From contig NZ_BMPG01000001.1 in the NCBI RefSeq assembly GCF_014647475.1, positions 186,001 through 250,000 of the forward strand: 64,000 bases of DNA, read 5' to 3'. The DNA is from Halocalculus aciditolerans (GTDB lineage Archaea; Halobacteriota; Halobacteria; Halobacteriales; Halobacteriaceae). This document shows, piece by piece, positions 44,210-52,231 of this stretch. Both the position numbers and the translations under genes were made by a program. Under the pieces are notes generated by a model. The model was not told the origin of the DNA. It ran no database searches and saw nothing but the letters and a program-made list of their open reading frames with translations. Positions within the stretch are counted from its first letter, which is position 1. Each line of letters opens with the position of its first letter.

Positions 44210-45385
44210 TTAGAAGTCCCGGTTGACGATGTCGAGGAGGCGTTGTCGGTCGAAGAGCCGTTCGTCCTCGGCGAGCTCGCCGACCGGACCGGGCCACTCG
44301 CCGAAGGTCTCGGGGTAGACCTGCTTCGCGACGGCCTCCGTCGAGAACATGTCGACTATCGGGCCCATGTACTGGCCGGCGCTCCGGATGACGTTGCCGT
44401 TCTGGACGGCGCTGAGCTGCTGTCCGTTCTCGTTGTTCTCGAAGGGCTCGACGACGGTGCTGACGAACTCCTCGTGCGTGGAGGAGGTGAGCGCGCCGAC
44501 GGCACCGATGTAGTCGGGGTCGACGTCGAGGAGTTCCTCGTAGCCGATGGGGCCGTCGGGATACTGGCCCTCGAAGGCGTCCGTCATCCCGAGGCGGTAG
44601 TAGGACTTCGTGTTGTTCGCGAGCCGGTGGAGGGGGGCGATGCGGAACTGTCCGGAGTCGGGGCTGACGCCGCGCCAGATGGCGGCGACGGTCGGTCGCT
44701 CGTCTTCCGGCGGGAGGCCGTCCTCGACGGTGCTCATGAGGTCGTCGTGCATCGATTGCCACGCCGCAAACTGCTCTTGGCGCTGGAAGATCTTCGCGAC
44801 CTTCTCGAAGGCCTCGTACATCGTGTACGGGTTCGGTTCGTCCTTGAACGCGATCTGGGGGGCAAATCGGAGCGTCGTGCCGAGGAAGGGACCGGTCTGG
44901 GACTCGATCTCCTCGAAGTCGGAGTCGTCCCAGTCGGCGAAGCTACTGATGCTCTTTCGGGAGATGAGCCAGACGTCGGCGTCGGCGGCGTAGAAGTTCT
45001 CCTTGTCGTAGCCGGATTCGGCTCCGCTGGCGAGCTTGACGACCTCGCTCTCGTCGAACCCGAGATCGAGGAGGTCGTAGAACTTCAGCGGGGCACGTTC
45101 GAGGCCGGTCGTCGCGCTCGGGTGGATGCCGAGCGCCATCCCCATGTCGATGAAGGGGCTGGTGCCGACCCCGTAGGTCTCGGGAACCTCGTCGAACGTG
45201 TAGGGGTCGTTCGGCTCGATTTCGACCGTGTACGGCGTGACGTCGTCCGACGACGCTCCGGTCGTCTCGGTCGCGTCCGTCGACGACTGCGCCGTCGTGT
45301 CGCCGCTCCCGCCGCCGGAACAGCCGGCCAAGCCGGCCGCGATTAGCGTCGCGCTACTCGCCAGTAGCTGTCGCCTTCGGGGCAT
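44210..45385 (-). CDS. Iron-type ABC transporter substrate-binding lipoprotein
   Basis: 391 residues. N-terminus RRRQLLASSATLIAAGLAGC is a twin-arginine-like lipoprotein signal with lipobox LAGC, then a Thr/Ser-rich linker. The mature part resembles the FepB/BtuF class III fold only loosely (TYGVGTSPFIDMGMALGI, ADVWLISRKS, YRLGMTDAFEGQYPDG). The partner permease and a metal-regulator-like operator make iron or siderophore uptake the best guess. The ATG sits 5 bp from a palindrome. Confidence 0.82.
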   Translation of the reverse strand: MPRRRQLLASSATLIAAGLAGCSGGGSGDTTAQSSTDATETTGASSDDVTPYTVEIEPNDPYTFDEVPETYGVGTSPFIDMGMALGIHPSATTGLERAPLKFYDLLDLGFDESEVVKLASGAESGYDKENFYAADADVWLISRKSISSFADWDDSDFEEIESQTGPFLGTTLRFAPQIAFKDEPNPYTMYEAFEKVAKIFQRQEQFAAWQSMHDDLMSTVEDGLPPEDERPTVAAIWRGVSPDSGQFRIAPLHRLANNTKSYYRLGMTDAFEGQYPDGPIGYEELLDVDPDYIGAVGALTSSTHEEFVSTVVEPFENNENGQQLSAVQNGNVIRSAGQYMGPIVDMFSTEAVAKQVYPETFGEWPGPVGELAEDERLFDRQRLLDIVNRDF

Positions 45386-45389
45386 ACAC

Positions 45390-45405
45390 TTTAGGCCGGC
45401 CTAAA
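45390..45405 (-). promoter_or_regulatory. Operator palindrome at the iron-binding-protein gene
   Basis: Perfect 16-bp palindrome TTTAGGCCGGCCTAAA, 4 bp upstream of the ATG and just downstream of a TATA-like ATCGATAAC (45409-45417, bottom strand). Placed over the likely start of transcription, it would repress when bound. TTAGG...CCTAA half-sites are those of DtxR/IdeR-type iron regulators. Confidence 0.75.
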
Positions 45406-45468
45406 CGAAGTTATCGATTTCCCGTGTCCGTTGTAACACGCTCTGATACACGTAATCCGAGCGGATGG

Positions 45469-46320
45469 TTACGGTGTGGGTTCGTCCATCCGCTCGCTCA
45501 GGGGGACAGCGTCCGCGCGTTCCCGCTCGAACCGCTCACGCGCCCAGTCGACGACGACGGGGTTCGTGGACCGGAGCACGTCGAACCCGCTGCCTCGGTC
45601 CCGGCCCAGCGAGACGTAGACGACTTCGTCGTCGAGGAGGTCGACAGTGCAGGGGTACTGTCGGTCGACGCTGTAGTAGATGCTCTGCTCCTCCTCGATG
45701 CGCCGCCACTGGTCCGTTATCGCGTCGTTCTTCAGGCTCAGCTCGGTCGTCTCCTCGTCGTAGACGACCTCCGCGTTCGGTGCCGCACCCGTTCGAAGTG
45801 CCTCCGCGTACGCGTAGAGCGGCAGTGTCGTGAAGCACCCGACGAGCGCGCGAACGTCATCCGCGTCGGTAATCGCGTTCGCGACGGCGCGAGACGCGCC
45901 GTGAGGATCCGCGCTCTCGCTGGCGATTCGGTCGGCGTCGACGAGATGGCGGAGGTCGAACCCGAACCACTCCTCGGGGAGTCGGTCGATCATCCCCGGG
46001 AGCCGCCGCCCGACGGTCACCGTATCGAGCAACTGCCCGAAGTCGCGGTAGATCGTCTCACCGAACGGTGTGAGCACGTATCGGTCCCGCGTCGCTCCGC
46101 GCGTGACCCACCCGCGGTCCTCCAAGTCACCGAGGACGCGACTGAGCGTCACGCGCGTCGCGCTCGTTTCGGCTTTCAGTTCGTCTCGCGTTTGTTCACC
46201 GGCTCCGAGGAGTTCGAGCACTCGAACGCGGTGTTCCGAGCGCGCGAGGAACGCTACTGCTTCTCGCGACGCTTCTCGTCCATTCCTTCCCGACTCCGTC
46301 CCCGTGTTCGCGAGGGCCAT
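45469..46320 (-). CDS. Winged-helix regulator with FilR1-like middle domain
   Basis: 283 residues. N-terminal winged helix (about 18-95: VAFLARSEHRVRVLELL, ETSATRVTLSRVLGDLEDRGWVTR, RYVLTPFGETIY), then a C-terminal ligand/sensor region of the type called methanogenesis regulatory protein FilR1 middle domain (about 115-280). DNA-binding repressor or activator; the ligand is unknown. Directly upstream of the iron binding-protein gene on the same strand, with a palindrome before each gene, so it may control both, or both may be controlled by a DtxR-like protein. Confidence 0.85.
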   Translation of the reverse strand: MALANTGTESGRNGREASREAVAFLARSEHRVRVLELLGAGEQTRDELKAETSATRVTLSRVLGDLEDRGWVTRGATRDRYVLTPFGETIYRDFGQLLDTVTVGRRLPGMIDRLPEEWFGFDLRHLVDADRIASESADPHGASRAVANAITDADDVRALVGCFTTLPLYAYAEALRTGAAPNAEVVYDEETTELSLKNDAITDQWRRIEEEQSIYYSVDRQYPCTVDLLDDEVVYVSLGRDRGSGFDVLRSTNPVVVDWARERFERERADAVPLSERMDEPTP

Positions 46321-46337
46321 CTATCGACCGCACATTG

Positions 46338-46353
46338 TTTAGGCGAACCTAAA
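46338..46353 (-). promoter_or_regulatory. Second TTTAGG-N4-CCTAAA operator, upstream of the regulator
   Basis: TTTAGGCGAACCTAAA, arms identical to those at 45390-45405, spacer CGAA instead of CCGG. 18-33 bp upstream of the regulator ATG. The upstream flank shows no close TATA box. Confidence 0.7.
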
Positions 46354-46397
46354 ACACTTGCCGTGGGGCGCTCACTCCGACCGCCACGACCCACTCA

Positions 46398-46426
46398 TTC
46401 TATATCGCACTATGTGATTTATCGGC
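46398..46426 (+). promoter_or_regulatory. Conserved 29-bp upstream motif (copy 2)
   Basis: Starts TTCTATATCGCA and ends GATTTATCGGC, 24/29 identical to 30532-30560. Lies 73-101 bp upstream of the hypothetical gene at 46499. Confidence 0.55.
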
Positions 46427-46498
46427 TTCGGTGGGGTGTCCTTTGAGGCCCTGGCCGGCCAGCGGACTTTTAGCCGACTCTTCCATCTGACAGCGTGA

Positions 46499-46873
46499 AT
46501 GCATCTCACGCTCGACGTGGGTGAGTCGGACTGGAGCGAGGAGCTACTCTACGACTACTACGACTTCGTCCAGTCACGTCGCGCGGACCGCCGCCCCGAC
46601 GCCGACTGGCGACCCGTCGAACGCACACCCGGCTACGTCGTCGCTCTCGACGACCTCACCTCGAACGGCGACCCGCTCGTCGACGAGCCCGTCCCCGACT
46701 CCCTCCACGGCGCGCTCGACGACTACGCCGGCACCCTCGACGCCGACGGCCTCGACGCCCTCCGCGACGCCCTCCCCGACGACAGCGACACCGCCTTCCG
46801 CGCCGAAACCGGCCCGCTCGCCGTCGCCGAATTCGCCCGCGACTACGACCTCGCCGTCGCCGTCGACGACTGA
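46499..46873 (+). CDS. Hypothetical acidic protein
   Basis: 124 residues, strongly acidic (many Asp), soluble, not recognised. N-terminus MHLTLDVGESDWSEELLYDYYDFV with two Tyr-rich turns, then a WRPVERTPGYVVALDDL strand region. GC-ending codon use matches host genes, and the conserved 29-bp motif and a TTTTAG element (46469) precede the ATG, so it is likely a real gene. No neighbour suggests a role. Confidence 0.65.
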   Translation: MHLTLDVGESDWSEELLYDYYDFVQSRRADRRPDADWRPVERTPGYVVALDDLTSNGDPLVDEPVPDSLHGALDDYAGTLDADGLDALRDALPDDSDTAFRAETGPLAVAEFARDYDLAVAVDD

Positions 46874-47161
46874 GACTCGCTCTCACGCACCCTCGGCGTC
46901 GACGCGCCCCCCGAGTGGTGACTAGCACCTTCCGGTTCGCGCTCTGGCCGTTCCCTCTCCGACGACTCCCTCGGAGTCACCTCCGCGAGCCCGCTCGCCC
47001 TCGGCCTGACTGCCTCGGCAGAACCCTCTTCGATTTCTCGCCCCGCCAGCGGGTGAGTCCGCTTCGACGCCGGCCGTCTCGTCTCGGCGGCCACATCGCT
47101 GCGTCACCGGCCGCTAGCGGTGGCCGTCGTAAGGAGAAGCGCGAAGGAGAAACCGAGTCGG
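46874..47161. other. 288-bp convergent spacer with short hairpins
   Basis: Between two convergent genes. Hairpin GACTCC-CTC-GGAGTC at 46964-46978 and GCC TC GGC at about 47011-47019; CCGCTAGCGG palindrome near 47112-47121. No gene visible in either strand beyond GC-shadow frames. Confidence 0.4.
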
Positions 47162-49285
47162 TTAGTCCGCGCTAGCCGGTGAGACGTCGCCGTCCGCGGC
47201 ACCGGTCTGCTTGGCGTCCAGCGCTTGGACGACGAGTTCGGAGACGTCGACGACTTCGATGTCGTCCTCGTAGTTCCCGGTCTTCCGGCCGTCTTCGTAC
47301 ATCGTCATGCACTGCGGGCACGCGACGACGAACTTGTCTACCTGCCGGCCGGCGTCGGTGTCCTCGAGGGCTTCGCGCATCCGTTCCTCGCTGGGCTTGG
47401 GGTCGTCGGAGAAGTCCGTCCAGACGCCGCCGCCGCCGCCGCTGCAACAGAACGCGTCGTTCCGGTTCCGCGGCATCTCGTCGAGCGTCGCGCCCGTCGC
47501 CGTGATGACCTCACGCGGTGCCTCGTACTCGCCGTTGTACCGGCCGAGGTGGCAGGGGTCGTGGTAGGTGACGGTCTCGTCCACGGTGCCGAGTTCGAGG
47601 CGGCCGTCGTTCACGAACTCCTCGACGACCTGCGTGTAGTGATAGACGTCGTCGCCCTTCTCGAAGCCGAACTGGTCGTACTCGTTCCGGAAGGTGTTGA
47701 AGGAGTGCGGGTCAGTCGTCACGATCTTCTCGTAGTCGCACTGCTCGAAGGCGGCCATGTTGTCCTCGACGAGCATCTCGTAGAGGCCTTCCTCTCCCAC
47801 TCTCCGGACGTCGTTCCCGTCGTGTTTCTCGTCCTCGTAGAGAATCCCGTAGGAGACGCCGGACTCGTGGAGGATGCGGGCGAGCGCGTGCGCGACTTTC
47901 TGGTTCCGCTCGTCGTAGGAGGGGTAGTCGCCGACGTACCAGAGGTACTCCACGCTCTCCTCGCGGGCGTCGGGGACGTCGAAGTCGAGGTCCTCGACCC
48001 AGTTCGGGCGTTTGCGCTCGGGGTCGCCGAAGGAGTTGCCCTTCTGGAAGAGGTCCATCATCGTGTCCTGGATGTTCTCGTCCATCTGCCCGGACTCGGT
48101 GAGGCGGCGGTTCATCTCCGTGAACTGCGTGACGTGCTCGATGTCGACGGGGCAGGCGTCCATGCAGGCCATACAGGACATACAGGACTCCATCGACTCG
48201 GCGTCGATGACGGACGTGCCGCCGTCGGCGACGATGGGTTTCTTCTCCGTTTCGCCCGCGTCGAGCTCCTCGCGGTACGTCTTCAGGTCGAGGATGACGT
48301 CGCGGGGGTCGAGGTTCCGCCCCGAGGCGTTCGCGGGGCAGACGGAGGAACACCGCCCGCATTTCGTGCAGGCGTCGTGGTCGAGCTGCTGTTTCCAGGA
48401 GAAGTCGTCGATGTCGCTCGCGCCGATCTCGTCGGGGCTCGCGTCCTCGGGGACGCGGGGGAGGCGCGCGCCGGCGTTCTCGTCGCGCGTGACGATGTTG
48501 GCGTAGCTCGTGAGCATGTGGAGGGGTTTCGCGTACGGAATCATCGCGACGAACCCGAGCGCGAGGAGGGCGTGACTCCACCAGACGACGGGGTAGGCCG
48601 CGGCGGCGAGGTCGGGCGTGACGCCGAGCGCGACGTAGACGTCCTTGAGGAACCAGCCGACGAAGCTCACGGTCTCGAAGGAGACGTCCCTACTGGTGGA
48701 CGTCCCGAGGATGCGCAGGCCTTCGAGGAGGTAGCCGCCGACCCCGAGCGCGAACAGCGTCCAGATGAAGGCGTCGTCCTCCAGCGAGGTGTGTTTCCCC
48801 CAGAGGCGGTCGTAGCGCTCCGCGTACCGCCGGTAGAGCGCCATCCCGACGCCGACGACGAAGAGGAGGCCGAGGGCGTCCATCACGAGGGAGTACGCGA
48901 GGTAGAAGTCACCGACGAAGAACGAGCTGCCGACGCGCCGCACGATGTCCATGTCGATGGCGAGGATGGTCGTGCCGATGAGGAGCGTGAGGAAGCCCCA
49001 GAGGATGAAGGCGTGCATCACGCCCGCGTAGGTGTCGCGGTCGAACTGGTTCTCGTTCGAGAGCACGGTCTTTGCCGCGCCGACGATGCGACCGCCGAGG
49101 TCGTCGAGGCGCTCGGTGGGGTCGTCGCTCCCCTGCGTGTAGCGGGCGAGTCGCCCGTAGACGCCGTAGAGGAAGAACGCGATTGCGACGACGGCGAGGT
49201 AGTAGAACACTGCCTCGCCGACCCCGCCGATGCGCCAGAACGTCGGCCGAGTCACGTCGGCCGCGAGCGGGACGAGGGGTTGCAT
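47162..49285 (-). CDS. Membrane iron-sulfur oxidoreductase, EtfD-like (HdrD-related)
   Basis: 707 residues. N-terminal NarI-like membrane part with about five or six helices (25-260), two 4Fe-4S motifs (CTKCGRCSSVCPANASGR at 306-323 and CMSCMACMDACPVD at 368-381), then two CCG heterodisulfide-reductase domains (HDPCHLGRYNG, CCSGGGGGVW, CPQCMTMY). This is the architecture of the ETF-menaquinone reductase (EtfD) that passes electrons from fatty-acid oxidation to quinone. ATG at 49285 chosen; TATA-like ACTTTTATG is about 25-34 nt upstream. Confidence 0.85.
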   Translation of the reverse strand: MQPLVPLAADVTRPTFWRIGGVGEAVFYYLAVVAIAFFLYGVYGRLARYTQGSDDPTERLDDLGGRIVGAAKTVLSNENQFDRDTYAGVMHAFILWGFLTLLIGTTILAIDMDIVRRVGSSFFVGDFYLAYSLVMDALGLLFVVGVGMALYRRYAERYDRLWGKHTSLEDDAFIWTLFALGVGGYLLEGLRILGTSTSRDVSFETVSFVGWFLKDVYVALGVTPDLAAAAYPVVWWSHALLALGFVAMIPYAKPLHMLTSYANIVTRDENAGARLPRVPEDASPDEIGASDIDDFSWKQQLDHDACTKCGRCSSVCPANASGRNLDPRDVILDLKTYREELDAGETEKKPIVADGGTSVIDAESMESCMSCMACMDACPVDIEHVTQFTEMNRRLTESGQMDENIQDTMMDLFQKGNSFGDPERKRPNWVEDLDFDVPDAREESVEYLWYVGDYPSYDERNQKVAHALARILHESGVSYGILYEDEKHDGNDVRRVGEEGLYEMLVEDNMAAFEQCDYEKIVTTDPHSFNTFRNEYDQFGFEKGDDVYHYTQVVEEFVNDGRLELGTVDETVTYHDPCHLGRYNGEYEAPREVITATGATLDEMPRNRNDAFCCSGGGGGVWTDFSDDPKPSEERMREALEDTDAGRQVDKFVVACPQCMTMYEDGRKTGNYEDDIEVVDVSELVVQALDAKQTGAADGDVSPASAD

Positions 49286-49344
49286 ACCTACGTGACGTGG
49301 CGACGACCGCATAAAAGTTTACGAGCGAGACGCGCCCGCGACCT

Positions 49345-49364
49345 TCGGTTACCACGATAACCGA
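49345..49364. promoter_or_regulatory. Palindrome upstream of the EtfD-like gene
   Basis: TCGGTTA-N6-TAACCGA, 7-bp perfect arms, about 60-79 bp upstream of the EtfD-like ATG and outside its TATA box, the position expected for an activator or distal regulator site. Confidence 0.45.
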
Positions 49365-49406
49365 TGATCCGTTGACGAGTTACGACTGTCAACCACCGGC
49401 TGAGTA

Positions 49407-50126
49407 CTAGCGAACGACCGTTGCTATCGGGCTGGCGAGGAGGGCGACGGCGAGCGCGACGACGGCGTAATCCCGCGGCCGCGCGCGGCGTTCGGGGTGA
49501 GTGGGGTTCCACGCGAAACACCGGGCCTGCAAGGCGAGGGCGAACCGCTCGGAGCGCGCGTCGACCCGTCGCAGGCCCGTCGACGCGATGCGCGCCATGC
49601 GCTCGTGGAGCGCGCTCTCGCTTCCGAGGCGGGCGTCGTCGGCTTCCTTCGCGCGCTTCAGGTCGGCGACGAGCACGGGGAGAAAACGCAGGACGAACCC
49701 GACGCCCGCCGAGAGGACGCGCCCGGGTTTCCCCGGTACCGCCGCGAGGACGGCCTGCGTCTCCGAGACGGGCGTCGTTCGGACGTAGGCCGCGCCCGCG
49801 ACGAGCACGACGGCCACCCGGAAGGCGTGTTCGAGCGCCGCCAGCCCCGCGTTCACATCGACCCACGGCGCGCCGAGCGTGAGCGCGCGCGTCGCGACGC
49901 CGAACAGGAGGAAGGCCGCGGGCAGGGCGTACGCTCGCGCCGTCGCCGCGGGCGGGAGGCGCGCCGCCACGCCGACGACGAGCACGAGCACGGCGAGCGC
50001 GAGTATTCCCGTTCTCCCCGGCCACGCGTAGGCGGCGACGGCGACGCCGGCCTGCGCGAGGAGCTTCGCCCGCGCGTCCAGCGAGTGCGCGAACGACGCT
50101 CCGACACGGTAGGTGAGGGTCGTCAC
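49407..50126 (-). CDS. bioN: ECF transporter transmembrane protein EcfT (BioN-like)
   Basis: 239 residues, about five helices. Energy-coupling-factor T component: RVGASFAHSLDARAKLLAQ at the start (typical DPRxKL-like), cytoplasmic coupling helices with R-x-G-type motifs (LRRVDARSERFALALQARCFAW). It couples the ATPase to the substrate-binding S component BioY. 4-bp ATGA-type overlap with the ATPase gene. Confidence 0.88.
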   Translation of the reverse strand: MTTLTYRVGASFAHSLDARAKLLAQAGVAVAAYAWPGRTGILALAVLVLVVGVAARLPPAATARAYALPAAFLLFGVATRALTLGAPWVDVNAGLAALEHAFRVAVVLVAGAAYVRTTPVSETQAVLAAVPGKPGRVLSAGVGFVLRFLPVLVADLKRAKEADDARLGSESALHERMARIASTGLRRVDARSERFALALQARCFAWNPTHPERRARPRDYAVVALAVALLASPIATVVR

Positions 50127-50821
50127 GGCTCTCTGACGCCGAGTTCTCGGAGGTCGCCTCGCACCTCGTCGGGCGCGCCGTCGAGCGCCACGGTCCCGTC
50201 GCGGAGGACGACGACGCGGTCGGCGAGCCCGTCGAGGTCGCGGAGGTCGTGCGTCACCACGACGACCGCCGTGCCCGCCGCGTTGAGCGCGCGGAGGTGG
50301 GAGAGCACGCTCTCGCGCGCCGCGAGGTCGAGGCCGGTGAACGGTTCGTCGAGCACGAGGTACTCGGGGTTCATCGCGAGCGCGCCCGCGATGGCCGCGC
50401 GCCGCTGCTCGCCCCCCGAGAGTTCGTCCAGCCGGCTGTCCGCCTCCGCGTCGAGGTTCACGGCGTCGAGCGCGTCCGCGACGCGCGCTTCGACCTCGTC
50501 GTTCGGCAGGCCGAGGTTCCGCGGGCCGAACGCCGCGTCCTCGCCGACTGTCGACGCGACGAACATGTCGCGGGCGTGCTGGAAGACCATCCCGACGCGC
50601 GTTCGCGCCCGGACGAGGTCGTCACTCACGGGCTCGCCGTCGACGAGCACCTCGCCGTCGTCGGGCGTGAGGAGGCCGTTGAGGTGGCGGACGAGCGTCG
50701 TCTTCCCGGAGCCGTTCGCGCCCGCGAGCACCACGAACGCGCCCGCCGGTATCGAGAGCGTGACGCCGTCGAGCGCGCGCGTGCCGCCGCGGTCGTGGAC
50801 GACGTCGCGGAGTTCGAGCAT
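50123..50821 (-). CDS. bioM: ECF transporter ATPase (BioM-like)
   Basis: 232 residues. Walker A GANGSGKT, Q-loop VFQHARDMFVAST, signature LSGGEQRRAAIAGA, Walker B LVLDEPFTGLD, H-loop THD. Short CbiO/EcfA form without extra C-terminal domain; with a single ATPase gene it probably works as a homodimer. Lies between bioY and bioN. Confidence 0.9.
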   Translation of the reverse strand: MLELRDVVHDRGGTRALDGVTLSIPAGAFVVLAGANGSGKTTLVRHLNGLLTPDDGEVLVDGEPVSDDLVRARTRVGMVFQHARDMFVASTVGEDAAFGPRNLGLPNDEVEARVADALDAVNLDAEADSRLDELSGGEQRRAAIAGALAMNPEYLVLDEPFTGLDLAARESVLSHLRALNAAGTAVVVVTHDLRDLDGLADRVVVLRDGTVALDGAPDEVRGDLRELGVREP

Positions 50822-51403
50822 CTACTCGGCGCTCGCCGCGTCGCTCCGGACGACGGCGACAGCGGCCGCCATCTTCACGAGTTCGACGGGGAGGAACGCC
50901 GCCGCGCCCGACACGACCGCCGCGACGGGGCCCAGCGGCGTCGCGAGATAGAGGCCCGTGATGCCGAACGCGTAGATGACGACGACGCCGCCGACCATCG
51001 CGCCGACGAGTCGCGCCGTCGACGCCCGCCCCGGCGACCCGAGGGTCCGCCCGTGGACGAGAAAACCGATGACCGCCGCGGCGAACGGATAGCTCCAGAG
51101 ATACCCACCGGTGGGCCCGAGGAGTTGGCCGAGGCCCGCGGCCCCGCCGGAGAAGACGGGGACGCCCGCCGCGCCCGCGACGAGGTAGAGCGTCATCGAC
51201 GCGAACCCGTACGCGGGCCCGAGGTAGATGCCCGCGAGGAAGACCGCGAGCACCTGGAGCGTCACCGGCACCCCCGCGGAGAGGGGATTCGGGAAGGATA
51301 CGTACGCCGCCGCGCCCGTCAGCGCCGCGAAGAGCGCCGCGCGAACGATGTTCCGGACGGCCGCCTCGCCGACGAGGTCGACCTGACTCGTCTCTGTCGA
51401 CAT
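50822..51403 (-). CDS. bioY: Biotin transporter BioY
   Basis: 193 residues, six helices. BioY landmarks: LTGAAAYVSFPNPLSAGVPVTLQVLAVFLAGIYLGPAYGF (about 35-75), LGPTGGYLWSYPFAA, and a C-terminal FLPVELVKMAAAV. The Pro-Val-Thr-Leu-Gln and Pro-Thr-Gly-Gly-Tyr motifs are diagnostic. Biotin binding protein of the bioYMN ECF system. First gene of the operon; stop abuts bioM. Confidence 0.95.
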   Translation of the reverse strand: MSTETSQVDLVGEAAVRNIVRAALFAALTGAAAYVSFPNPLSAGVPVTLQVLAVFLAGIYLGPAYGFASMTLYLVAGAAGVPVFSGGAAGLGQLLGPTGGYLWSYPFAAAVIGFLVHGRTLGSPGRASTARLVGAMVGGVVVIYAFGITGLYLATPLGPVAAVVSGAAAFLPVELVKMAAAVAVVRSDAASAE

Positions 51404-51517
51404 ACCCCACCAACCTCCGTCAACCCCGTTAGTCGATTCGGTTTACGATGGGGGTCGTCCCGACGAACCGCTGTCCCAACAAACCTATAGGTCAGTACGC
51501 GCGAGGCTACCGACAAT
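51404..51517. promoter_or_regulatory. Divergent bioY / CMI4 promoter region
   Basis: 114 bp. ACCTATAGGT, a perfect 10-bp palindrome with a TATA-like core, at 51483-51492 is 26-35 nt upstream of the CMI4 ATG. On the other strand no clean TATA box is seen for bioY and I found no recognisable biotin-repressor operator. Confidence 0.4.
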
Positions 51518-52132
51518 ATGAACGAGAAGACGGAGGAACTCCGTGACATCTTCACGAAGGTCACGGACGAAACGACGGTCACCGAACAGCAGGCCGACAC
51601 CCACGGGACCCTCGCCTCGGACGTCGACGTCGACGACCGCCTCGCCGACGTCGTCACCGACATGCGCGACGACCTCGATTTCACTAGTTCGCTCGACACC
51701 GACCAGTACGTCGCCGTCGTCCGCGGGTTCTACGCCGACGAGACCGACGCCGATATCGCCGCCGACCTCGACACCGACCCCGAAACGGTCACTGACGCCC
51801 GCTTCGACCTCCACCTCGTCCGCGACGACGACGCGGACCCCGACGTCGAAGCCGCCGTCCGCGAACGCCTCGCCGCCGACCCCACCACCGACCCAGACGC
51901 CGACCTCGACGCTGACCTGGCGGACGATATCGACGTCGACGCGGACGCCGTCGCCAGCGCACGCCGCGTCGTCCGCACCCGCCGAGAAATCGACCGCGTC
52001 AACGACCGCTACCGCAGCGAGTTCCGCAACCTCCTCGCCGACCACGAACTCGCCACCCGCCTCACGGAGGACATCCACGAAGACGGCCTCCAAGACGCCA
52101 CCGAGGGCCAGGAGACGAACACGCAGATGTGA
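51518..52132 (+). CDS. Conditioned medium-induced protein 4 (CMI4) family
   Basis: 204 residues, extremely acidic. The start MNEKTEELRDIFTKVTDETTVTE matches the haloarchaeal proteins annotated as conditioned-medium-induced protein 4, linked by name to growth-phase or cell-density response. Two segments look like degenerate helix-turn-helix repeats (TDADIAADLDTDPETVTDAR about 86-105 and DADLADDIDVDADAVASARR about 130-150). DNA binding is inferred only. Confidence 0.8.
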   Translation: MNEKTEELRDIFTKVTDETTVTEQQADTHGTLASDVDVDDRLADVVTDMRDDLDFTSSLDTDQYVAVVRGFYADETDADIAADLDTDPETVTDARFDLHLVRDDDADPDVEAAVRERLAADPTTDPDADLDADLADDIDVDADAVASARRVVRTRREIDRVNDRYRSEFRNLLADHELATRLTEDIHEDGLQDATEGQETNTQM

Positions 52133-52231
52133 CGCGCGCGCCCGCCGCGGGTGCGCCTCCGCTTCTCGTCCGTTTGCCCGACACTCCCACGGTCGCCCAG
52201 CGTTTTTGACGCCCGTCCGCGACGTTCGCGT

